Notes under the pieces: generated by a model
Databases searched by the model: none
Told to the model about the DNA's origin: nothing
Seen by the model: the letters and a program-made list of their open reading frames with translations, nothing else
DNA from: Terriglobia bacterium
Lineage (GTDB): Bacteria; Acidobacteriota; Terriglobia; UBA7540
Assembly (NCBI GenBank): GCA_030042795.1
Contig: JASHYZ010000334.1
Span: 1 to 10,398 of the forward strand
DNA: 10,398 nucleotides
Direction of reading: 5' to 3'
Shown here: piece after piece, positions 1-6,855 of the stretch
Numbering within the stretch: the first letter of the stretch is position 1
Layout of the letters: every line of letters starts with the position of its first letter
Program-made: the position numbers and the translations under genes

Positions 1-158
1 AGCCGAGCGAAGGTCAGCGCCGTTCGCTGCCTTTGACGCCGCTGCGCAAGGCAGGGCGCCCAGAAGACGTCGCGCGCACGGTCCTCTTTCTCGCCACCAC
101 GGCCGAGTTCATCACGGGACAGGTGATTCCGGTGGATGGGGGACAATCCATCGGATGA
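1..158 (+). CDS. Short-chain dehydrogenase/reductase, C-terminal fragment
   Basis: This is the 3' end of a gene that begins before the window; the reading frame starts at base 3 and stops with TGA at 156-158. The 51 visible residues contain the usual C-terminal pattern of classical SDR enzymes: PLxxxGRPEDVA, then VLFLATTAEFITGQ, then a closing V-x-G-G (here IPVDGGQ). In FabG-like SDRs this part forms the last helix and strand of the Rossmann fold and helps in cofactor and subunit contacts. The catalytic Ser-Tyr-Lys and the NAD(P) glycine motif lie outside the window, so substrate and cofactor cannot be told. The gene converges on the nucleotidyltransferase gene, with the repeat array between them. 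Confidence 0.88.
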   Translation, partial: PSEGQRRSLPLTPLRKAGRPEDVARTVLFLATTAEFITGQVIPVDGGQSIG

Positions 159-164
159 TTATAA

Positions 165-359
165 GTTCGGAGTTTCTCAGTTCTCAGTTCGGAGTTCCTT
201 GGTTCGGAGTTGCTCAGTTCGGAGTTCTTAGGTTCGGAGTCGGTTGTAAGCTCGGTCTTCACTGGCTCGGAATGAGCAACTCCGAACTCCAAACTGGAAA
301 ACTCCGAACTAGGACTTCGAACTCCTCAACTTCGAACTCCGAACTGAGAAACTCCGAAC
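165..359. repeat. Inverted pair of GTTCGGAGTT short-repeat arms between convergent genes
   Basis: The left arm carries GTTCGGAGTT at 165, 187, 202, 217 and a last copy with one mismatch at 232. Start spacings are 22, 15, 15 and 15 bases, and the 22 is 15 plus an extra 7-mer GTTCTCA. The right arm carries the reverse complement AACTCCGAAC at 278, 300, 335 and 350, with degenerate copies at 313 and 328. The arms face each other around a roughly 36-base centre at 242-277, so a transcript from either side could form a long imperfect hairpin. That would suit a bidirectional terminator between convergent genes. No unit has a CRISPR-like unique spacer. Similar short arrays are, from memory, common between genes in Acidobacteriota. 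Confidence 0.85.
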
Positions 360-1669
360 TTCTCTCTGGCCAGCGCCAGTCCCTGCTCGCGCGTGGTGAT
401 TTGTCCCTCAAGCTGCGCATCGCGAACCGCGTCCAGAATCTCTTTGAAGCGCGGCCCAGGCTGATAGCCGAGCGCGATCAGGTCATGACCGTTCACCAGC
501 GGCACAGGGCGCACTACTTCGGCCGGGGTCTCCAGCATCATCTGCCGCGCTGCCTCATAGATATCAAGATTACCGTGACTCGCCATGCAGTCCAGCCGAT
601 GAAGCTCCAGATGTTCCCCAAAACCGTCCAGGGCCAGGAATTTCAATTGGGTTGAGCGCTTCATTTGTCCAAAATCCTTGAACCTCATGTGCTGGCCCAC
701 CAGTTCCGCCACGCGCTCCGTTTCACGCGTCGAGAGCTTCAGCCGCCGGCAGATGTTCTCAGCGATTCTCACGCCTACCTCGACGTGCCCGTCGAAGCGG
801 ATGCGCTCGCGCACGCGAAATGTAGCCGGCTTGCCGATATCGTGCAGCAGCACGCCCAGGGCCAGCGTGGGCGTCACGGACTGCTCACCCTTGCCCAGCC
901 CTTCGAGCATCATCAGCGTGTGCGTCCAGACGTCGCCTTCGGGATGAAATTCCGGCGGCTGGGCCACGCCTTGAAGCTTCTTGACTTCAGGCAGGACCTC
1001 CTTGAGCAGACCCGTCTGGTCGAGTAATTCAAAGCCCCGGCGCGCCGCGCCTTCCGTGAGAATCTTCAGAATCTCGTCACGGATGCGCTCCGCGCTTACC
1101 TCTGCGATGGCAGGCGCAAGCCGTCGAATGGCGTCGGCTGTCGCGGGATCAATCGCGAAATCAAAGCGGGCAGCGAATCGCACCGCGCGCAACATACGCA
1201 GACGGTCCTCGTGGAATCGAGCCGCAGGCTCGCCGATGGTGCGCAGCCGGCGCGCGCGGATGTCATCCTGTCCACCCACGAAGTCGAGCACCTGCTCCTT
1301 CACGGGATCGTACATCAGTCCATTGATGGTGAAGTCGCGCCGTCGCACGTCCTCTTCGGGCGTTTTCGAGTACTGCACTTTAGAGGGATGGCGGCCGTCG
1401 AGGTAGAGCCCGTCCGATCGAAAGGTTGCCACCTCCGTGGGCCCATCGTCCGCGGTGACCATCACGACGCCGAATTGCGCACCCACCATGAGGCTCCCTG
1501 GAAACAACTCGGCTACCACACCGGGCACGGCGTCCGTCGCCACGTCGTAATCCTTCGGCTCGCGGCCCATCACGAGATCGCGCACGCAGCCACCGGCCCA
1601 GTAGGCTTGATATCCGGCGGCGCGCAGCCGTTCCACGATAAGGAGCGCGTTTTGGCGCTTTGGACCCAT
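326..1669 (-). CDS. CCA-adding tRNA nucleotidyltransferase / poly(A) polymerase family protein with HD domain
   Basis: This is a class II nucleotidyltransferase of 447 residues, a normal length for bacterial CCA-adding enzymes that carry an HD domain. The family adds or repairs the 3' CCA end of tRNA from CTP and ATP in the cytosol. The head has GG at 26-27, RD at 30-31, the metal-binding D40-Y-D42, RRDFTIN at 110-116, the EDxxR nucleotide-selection motif at 154-158 followed by MLRAVRF, and the ERIRDEI motif at 194-200. The HD region has FHPEGDVWTHT at 241-251 and HD at 276-277, a module linked to phosphohydrolase activity. Sequence alone does not separate a full CCA enzyme from CC-adding, A-adding or poly(A) enzymes. 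The ATG at 1669 has only a weak ribosome site. The last residues (FGVSQFGVRS) are encoded by the intergenic repeat and are probably not ancestral. Confidence 0.93.
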   Translation of the reverse strand: MGPKRQNALLIVERLRAAGYQAYWAGGCVRDLVMGREPKDYDVATDAVPGVVAELFPGSLMVGAQFGVVMVTADDGPTEVATFRSDGLYLDGRHPSKVQYSKTPEEDVRRRDFTINGLMYDPVKEQVLDFVGGQDDIRARRLRTIGEPAARFHEDRLRMLRAVRFAARFDFAIDPATADAIRRLAPAIAEVSAERIRDEILKILTEGAARRGFELLDQTGLLKEVLPEVKKLQGVAQPPEFHPEGDVWTHTLMMLEGLGKGEQSVTPTLALGVLLHDIGKPATFRVRERIRFDGHVEVGVRIAENICRRLKLSTRETERVAELVGQHMRFKDFGQMKRSTQLKFLALDGFGEHLELHRLDCMASHGNLDIYEAARQMMLETPAEVVRPVPLVNGHDLIALGYQPGPRFKEILDAVRDAQLEGQITTREQGLALAREKFGVSQFGVRS

Positions 1670-1776
1670 GATCTTATTACATCAGGTTTGAGGCGCCCGT
1701 GACAGCCCGTCAATACCCATGACGCCCGGACCAGCATAGAGGAGCCTTCATCAAACGCTGCTGCCGGAGGAGAGGG

Positions 1777-1974
1777 CTACTTATTCTTAGACGGGACGAG
1801 CGTGCGGGTGCGGAGACCGAACGGATTGAAGCGGGCGCCAGCGCCGTCAAGATTCCACTCAAGAGAATCTTCTAATACGTCGATGGACAACATAGGGCTC
1901 GGGGCGAGATGCTGCGGCTCGGCTACACGTAGCGCAGCTTCCAAAACGCGCAGAAGTTTTCGCCGTGTTCCCAT
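1777..1974 (-). CDS. Possible small hypothetical protein (65 aa)
   Basis: The frame runs from ATG at 1974 to TAG at 1777-1779. It reads as a plausible globular protein: a basic helix-like start (MGTRRKLLRVLEAALRVAE), then LSIDVLEDSLEWNLDGAG, then a basic tail (FGLRTRTLVPSKNK). The plus-strand frame opposite is rich in Arg and Ser, as antisense shadows often are, which mildly favours the minus strand. An AGGAGA lies upstream, but 16 bases from the ATG, too far for a good ribosome site. The frame stays open upstream to 2331, but that part overlaps the plus-strand pseudopilin gene and is not credible. I recognise no family. It could be a real small gene, the remnant of a longer one, or chance. 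Confidence 0.3.
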   Translation of the reverse strand: MGTRRKLLRVLEAALRVAEPQHLAPSPMLSIDVLEDSLEWNLDGAGARFNPFGLRTRTLVPSKNK

Positions 1975-1982
1975 GGCCAGTG

Positions 1983-2015
1983 TGGTGCGTTCTCCTCGCA
2001 AGCGGAGACGCACTA
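1983..2015. other. Strong hairpin with 10-bp stem, one bulge and 8-base loop
   Basis: GTGCGT-T-CTCC (1985-1995) pairs with GGAGACGCAC (2004-2013), with one bulged T at 1991 and loop TCGCAAGC. A G-T and a T-A pair extend the stem to 1983 and 2015. No T-run follows on either strand, so a classic intrinsic terminator is unlikely. It lies about 110 bases upstream of the first pseudopilin start and just upstream of the doubtful minus-strand ORF. It could be a leader structure, a protein-binding palindrome or a transcript end. Confidence 0.5.
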
Positions 2016-2110
2016 AAGCGTGAGTAGCACGGAAGCCATAGTCATGATGAACGCGCTCAAACAGAAGTGGATTACAGCTTCTGCGGCGGTGTGTGTCGAG
2101 GCCCAATCCA

Positions 2111-2117
2111 GAGGTAA
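2111..2117 (+). promoter_or_regulatory. Ribosome binding site GAGGTAA choosing the 2122 start
   Basis: GAGG ends 7 bases before the ATG at 2122. The upstream in-frame ATGs at 2020, 2044 and 2047 have no such site. The 2122 start also puts the prepilin-like Gly at residue 10, giving a normal short leader. Confidence 0.65.
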
Positions 2118-2121
2118 CCCA

Positions 2122-2577
2122 ATGCGCGCCCGCGCTCGCACTGAAGAAGGCCAAGCGATCATTGAGTTCGCCTTCGTCATGCCGGTGCTGTTCACTCTCG
2201 TCTGCGGGGTGATCGTGTTTGGAATCGCGCTCAACAACTATCTGGTGCTGACGAATGCCACCAACATCAGCGCGCAGCAGCTTTCGATCAGCCGGGGGCA
2301 GACCACAGACCCGTGCAACACGGCCGTGCAAGCATTCTACTCAGCCTCGCCCAACCTCATTCAGAGCAGTCTTACCTTCTCGTTTGTGCTGGATGGGACT
2401 TCCTACAGCGGGACGTCGTGCAGTAGCAGCAGCACCACCACAGGGGCCGCGGGAAATCTGGTGTCGGGCCAGACGGCACAGGTAACGGTAACGTATCCCT
2501 GCAACCTCACGTTCTTCGGATTCAACCCTGCTTCGGGCTGCACCCTCACGGCCAAGGTATCGGAGGTTATTCAATGA
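2122..2577 (+). CDS. TadE-like pseudopilin, copy 1
   Basis: This is a 151-residue TadE-like protein of the Tad/Flp pilus group. TadE proteins are minor pseudopilins, cut by a prepilin peptidase and held in the inner membrane or built into the pilus. A short basic leader (MRARARTEE) ends at G10. Then comes QAIIE, with Glu at +5 from the likely cut site, and a hydrophobic helix over about residues 16-35 (FAFVMPVLFTLVCGVIVFGI). The outer part is Ser/Thr-rich with four Cys, including a serine run near the middle, which suggests disulfides and possibly glycosylation. The ATG at 2122 is chosen for its ribosome site; a 185-residue version from 2020 is possible. The gene overlaps the next by ATGA, so the two are likely co-translated. 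Confidence 0.82.
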   Translation: MRARARTEEGQAIIEFAFVMPVLFTLVCGVIVFGIALNNYLVLTNATNISAQQLSISRGQTTDPCNTAVQAFYSASPNLIQSSLTFSFVLDGTSYSGTSCSSSSTTTGAAGNLVSGQTAQVTVTYPCNLTFFGFNPASGCTLTAKVSEVIQ

Positions 2578-3992
2578 GGCGGGCAAGCGAATTAAGGGGC
2601 CCCGTGCCGCATGACGGCCAGAGCGGCCAGGCGCTCGTGCTGATGGTGCTCACCATTGTCGGTCTGCTCTCAATGGCCGCGTTCGTGATCGACATCGGCG
2701 CCCTCTATCTTTCCGATCAACAGCTCGTGGCGGCTACCGACGCAGCAGCCTTGGCGGGAGGGGCGGCCATTCCTAATGGCGACGCCACCAGCGTGGCCGC
2801 GCAGTACAGCGCCGCATCCGGGGATTTGAACAACTACCCGAATCTGCAGAGTGTTTCGGCCACGCCAACTTTGAAGTGCCTGACGTCTACGGGATTGGGG
2901 CTTCCCCCTTGCAGTGTTTACGGCAGCCAGACTGCAGCCAACGCCATCCAAGTGACGGAAACTGCCACCGTGGCGACGTTCTTCGCCAAAATATTCGGCG
3001 TCAAATCCGTCACCCTCTCGGCTACCGCCACAGCAAGCGCCAAGGGCGGATCGGGCAGCGCCTACAATGTGATGCTGGTTCTCGACACGACGAGGTCGAT
3101 GAATGACGTGGACGCGGACTGCAATAACCTTACACAGGAACAATGCGCGCTAGGCGGCATCCGGACGCTGCTGGGCGAGCTCAATCCCTGCTCCGTCAGC
3201 CTGTCGAGCTGTCCCGCGGCCACCAGTGGCAACGTCCCGAGTCCGGTAGATGAGATCGGCCTGATGGTTTTCCCGGGGCTAACGCCCAAACAGACTTCAA
3301 CCCTGGACACCCCGCCCATCCAGGCCCCGACAGCATCGGATGATTACACGTGCCCGACCTCGAACCCTTCGATCACGTCGTACAACAATAACCCCGGATA
3401 TCTGATCCTTCCTTTCCAAAGTGACTACCGAACGTCAGACACGGCGACCGCTCTGAACACCGCTTCTGACATCGTGGTCGCGGCCGGTGGAGGGAGTTGT
3501 CAGGGCCTGCAGGCTCCGGGCGGCGAGGGTACCTTCTATGCCGGCGCAATCACCGCCGCACAGGAGTACCTGGTTGCGAATACAAGGCCTAACGTGAAGA
3601 GCGTGATGGTGATCCTGAGCGACGGCGACGCAACGGCTTCGAGTACGCAGATGGGGGGCAAAGCCACGAGCTACCCAGCCTCGCAGGAGTGCTCTCAGGC
3701 TGTCACCGCAGCCAACAATGCCAAGAGCGCCGGAATCTTGATCTATTCTGTTTCCTACGGCTCCGAGATTACAGGATGCCCCACGGACACCAGCCCAACA
3801 ATCACTCCATGCCAGACGATGTCAGACATCGCGTCCACACCTTTGTCGACGTATTTCTTCTCCAACGCAAACTCGCAAACCGGAACCACCGTGTGCTCCG
3901 GCGGACGGCCAAACTCCGGCTTGACCAGTGTCTTCAGCCAAATCGCGGCGGATCTCACCGTGGCCCGGTTGATCCCCAACAACACAACATAG
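2574..3992 (+). CDS. TadG-like protein with von Willebrand factor A domain
   Basis: The 472 residues have a leader, a hydrophobic helix at about 21-45 (ALVLMVLTIVGLLSMAAFVIDIGALY), the TadE/TadG-type segment LVAATDAAALAGG, and then a vWA domain. The metal-binding MIDAS is recognisable as D171-T-T-R-S175, with the likely Thr at T320 and the Asp at D350 in ILSDGD. The first motif has Thr where Ser is more common (DxTxS against DxSxS). TadG proteins sit in the envelope of Tad-pilus cells, and vWA domains bind protein or surface ligands. Twelve Cys lie beyond the membrane helix, an even number that fits disulfide bonding outside the cytosol. The start overlaps the previous stop (ATGA), and GGAGG at 2562-2566 is a near-ideal ribosome site. 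Confidence 0.87.
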   Translation: MRRASELRGPVPHDGQSGQALVLMVLTIVGLLSMAAFVIDIGALYLSDQQLVAATDAAALAGGAAIPNGDATSVAAQYSAASGDLNNYPNLQSVSATPTLKCLTSTGLGLPPCSVYGSQTAANAIQVTETATVATFFAKIFGVKSVTLSATATASAKGGSGSAYNVMLVLDTTRSMNDVDADCNNLTQEQCALGGIRTLLGELNPCSVSLSSCPAATSGNVPSPVDEIGLMVFPGLTPKQTSTLDTPPIQAPTASDDYTCPTSNPSITSYNNNPGYLILPFQSDYRTSDTATALNTASDIVVAAGGGSCQGLQAPGGEGTFYAGAITAAQEYLVANTRPNVKSVMVILSDGDATASSTQMGGKATSYPASQECSQAVTAANNAKSAGILIYSVSYGSEITGCPTDTSPTITPCQTMSDIASTPLSTYFFSNANSQTGTTVCSGGRPNSGLTSVFSQIAADLTVARLIPNNTT

Positions 3993-4030
3993 ACACTTCG
4001 GGAAGATCTAGCAGGCTGCGGAAAGAACCT

Positions 4031-4046
4031 TGGCACCCTGTGTGCC
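4031..4046 (+). promoter_or_regulatory. Sigma-54-like -24/-12 promoter match
   Basis: TGGCACCCTGTGTGCC has the GG-N10-GC spacing that RpoN promoters require (GG 4032-4033, GC 4044-4045). It matches all six bases of the TGGCAC half and the TGC core of the -12 half. It faces the TadE pair, with a predicted RNA start near 4057 and about 117 bases of leader before 4174. A sigma-54 activator gene lies just beyond that pair. Against it, the same bases form a small inverted repeat (GGCAC/GTGCC) in a stretch that resembles a dispersed intergenic repeat, so the match could be accidental. Confidence 0.4.
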
Positions 4047-4049
4047 GAT

Positions 4050-4069
4050 CCCTTCGCTTGCGCTCAGGG
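4050..4069. repeat. Imperfect palindrome, possible dispersed intergenic element
   Basis: CCCTTCGCTTGCGCTCAGGG has matching ends (CCCT/AGGG) and a partly paired GC interior, and it directly follows the GGCAC/GTGCC inverted repeat at 4032-4046. From memory, similar CCCTTCGCTTGCGCTCAGGG-type sequences recur between genes in some GC-rich bacteria. It could also mark the 3' end of the vWA gene transcript, though no T-run follows. Confidence 0.4.
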
Positions 4070-4158
4070 TGACGGATACCGCGGTCTGACACTCCCTCTC
4101 ACCGCGGCCCTTATCAAGACACCATCTTATAAATCTACTATTAACCACTTCTTATGAG

Positions 4159-4164
4159 TATAAT
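4159..4164 (+). promoter_or_regulatory. Perfect -10 box (TATAAT) 9 nt before the start codon
   Basis: TATAAT sits in a local AT-rich patch (about 4120-4168) that stands out from the GC-rich surroundings. No good TTGACA lies 16-18 bases upstream; the nearest candidate is a weak TACTAT. A transcript starting about 7 bases after the box would begin close to the ATG at 4174, so the mRNA could be leaderless or nearly so. No ribosome binding site is visible there, which fits. Confidence 0.5.
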
Positions 4165-4173
4165 TAACCTGCG

Positions 4174-4689
4174 ATGACAGCCGGGTGGCAAACTGAGCGA
4201 GGACGGCGACGCTGGCTGACGCTCTTCGTGAGTGGAACACGTATACCAGCCACACCGTGCGAGCGTGGCGCCAGCGTCCTGGAGATGGCCTTGCTGCTTC
4301 CCGTCCTTCTGCTTCTGTTCGTCGGGCTTATCGACTTTGGCCGGGCATACTACCTCAGCACCGAGGTCTCGGCGGCGGCCAGCGCCGGAGCTCTCTACGG
4401 CAGCCAAAACACGACGGCCGCCCAGGACACCAACGGGATTAAGACGGCAGCGCTCGCCGGCGCCCCCAACGTGAGTGGCATGACTGTTCCCACCGTCGCG
4501 ATCGCCTGCGAGTGCTCAGGCAGTACAGCGTCTGTCTCCTGCAGCAGTCCGGGATGTAGCGGCTCCAGTCACATGATCGAGTGGCTCACCGTGGGCACGA
4601 GCGCCACTTATAAGCCCCTGTTGCCCTATCCGGGTGTTCCGTCGTCGATCACCTTGGCGGGACAGGCAACCCTTCGGGTAGGTCAGTAG
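4174..4689 (+). CDS. TadE-like pseudopilin, copy 2
   Basis: The protein has 171 residues and a long, basic leader of 32 residues ending CERG. Then comes ASVLE, with Glu37 at +5 from G32, and a hydrophobic helix (MALLLPVLLLLFVGLIDFGRAYY) that is very typical of TadE. The TadE motif continues as STEVSAAASAGALYGSQN. The outer part holds a tight Cys cluster, ACECSGSTASVSCSSPGC, probably a disulfide knot. The leader is longer than in copies 1 and 3, so the start could lie further in, but no alternative has a ribosome site. The -10 box just upstream supports this start through a leaderless mRNA. The next pseudopilin gene begins 2 bases after the stop. Confidence 0.83.
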   Translation: MTAGWQTERGRRRWLTLFVSGTRIPATPCERGASVLEMALLLPVLLLLFVGLIDFGRAYYLSTEVSAAASAGALYGSQNTTAAQDTNGIKTAALAGAPNVSGMTVPTVAIACECSGSTASVSCSSPGCSGSSHMIEWLTVGTSATYKPLLPYPGVPSSITLAGQATLRVGQ

Positions 4690-4691
4690 CC

Positions 4692-5201
4692 ATGAAATCC
4701 GGAAGTGAAAGTGCGTGTGGCAGTTCTCTCGTCGAGTTCGCCCTAGTTCTAACGGTTCTATTCATGCTGATTTTCGGAATCATCGATTTCAGCCGGGCGG
4801 TGTACACCTATAACTTTCTCTCCGGCGCAGCCAGTGCCGGAGCGCGATACGCGATGGTGCGGGGCGCTACCTGCACCACTTGGACTACGGCATGCCCCGC
4901 AGCCGCCTCGGACGTCACGAACTATGTGCAAAGTATTGTCCCGGCTGGAATTTCGGTGACGAGTTCGTCGACCTGTCCGGCCAGCCCTTCAAGCACCACA
5001 GGAACGCTGTCGGTGTGCGCCACTTGGCCGGGCACGGGCGGCAATGGAAGCGCATGCGTTGAAAGTAGCGGCAAGAGTAACACCCCCGGTTGTGTCGTAC
5101 AGGTGCAAGTGCAATACGCCTTCAACTTCAGCCTTCCCTTCCTGCCTCGCTCGTCGGCGTACACCATGACGGCGACCTCACAAATGGTGATCTCGCAGTA
5201 G
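4692..5201 (+). CDS. TadE-like pseudopilin, copy 3
   Basis: The protein has 169 residues, with a short leader ending at G10, then SSLVE (Glu15 at +5) and a hydrophobic helix (FALVLTVLFMLIFGIIDFSRAVY). GAASAGARYAMVRG follows, the conserved TadE segment after the helix. The outer part is Ser/Thr-rich and has six Cys. It ends in a hydrophobic, beta-like stretch (VQVQVQYAFNFSLPFLP) like the C-termini of other TadE-like proteins. GGTAGG at about 4679-4684, inside the end of the previous gene, is a fair ribosome site. With copy 2 it forms a clear two-gene unit, 2 bases apart. Confidence 0.85.
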   Translation: MKSGSESACGSSLVEFALVLTVLFMLIFGIIDFSRAVYTYNFLSGAASAGARYAMVRGATCTTWTTACPAAASDVTNYVQSIVPAGISVTSSSTCPASPSSTTGTLSVCATWPGTGGNGSACVESSGKSNTPGCVVQVQVQYAFNFSLPFLPRSSAYTMTATSQMVISQ

Positions 5202-5228
5202 AGTTGGTTAGCCATTTCCTCAACTCGT

Positions 5229-5249
5229 GCCGCCGACAGCGAAGGCGGC
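5229..5249. terminator. Weak terminator-like hairpin after the pseudopilin pair
   Basis: GCCGCC (5229-5234) pairs with GGCGGC (5244-5249) around a 9-base loop, 28 bases after the stop of the third TadE-like gene. There is no T-run, so it is at best a weak or factor-assisted terminator. Confidence 0.3.
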
Positions 5250-5307
5250 CAGGAAGCCTATGTCCCGGCGCATGAAGTTAGCTAGACAGTTGAGTAGTGA
5301 TAGGGTA

Positions 5308-5336
5308 TTGACACTGCAGTATAACACCTATAGTAT
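5308..5336 (+). promoter_or_regulatory. Sigma-70-type promoter for the regulator operon
   Basis: A perfect TTGACA at 5308-5313 is followed after 17 bases by TAGTAT (5331-5336), which fits TAnnnT; TATAGT at 15-base spacing overlaps it. The area is AT-rich between GC-rich genes. RNA would start near 5343, leaving a leader of about 54 bases before the ATG at 5397. It probably drives all four downstream genes. Confidence 0.65.
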
Positions 5337-5396
5337 ACCAGCAGTAATAGCTGAGCGCTGTGCCGTCGGCGTCGACTTCAGAAACTTGCCACCACG

Positions 5397-6833
<1,437 letters not shown>

Positions 6834-6855
6834 CCTATGTGTTAGGTTACACGCC

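Larger units (their letters stand above)
1670..2121. other. Mostly non-coding gap between divergent genes
   Basis: This 452-base stretch separates the minus-strand nucleotidyltransferase from the plus-strand pseudopilin block. It should hold the promoters of both, but I see no convincing -35/-10 pair for either. It contains one doubtful minus-strand ORF (1777-1974) and one strong hairpin (1983-2015). The reading frame of the pseudopilin gene stays open back to 2020, but the better start is 2122. No RNA gene or mobile element is recognisable. Confidence 0.6.

Noticed and set aside
165..359. CRISPR array
   Set aside because: Units are too short (10 bases), the spacing is only 5-12 bases and similar between copies, and the orientation flips in the middle.
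155..655. Plus-strand 166-aa ORF across the repeat array
   Set aside because: Its first half is translated repeat and its second half is antisense to the clear nucleotidyltransferase gene.
2020..2121. Earlier start for the first TadE-like gene
   Set aside because: The ATGs at 2020, 2044 and 2047 lack a ribosome site and add an atypically long leader; GAGGTAA before 2122 fits better.
1777..2331. 184-aa minus-strand gene
   Set aside because: The upstream 119 codons are His/Arg-rich antisense of the TadE-like gene and its upstream region. Only the last 65 codons could be real.
5243..5258. Second GG-N10-GC match as a sigma-54 promoter of the activator
   Set aside because: Only the GG, GC and one further base fit; the TGGCAC half is poor. 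The TTGACA promoter at 5308 explains this gene better.
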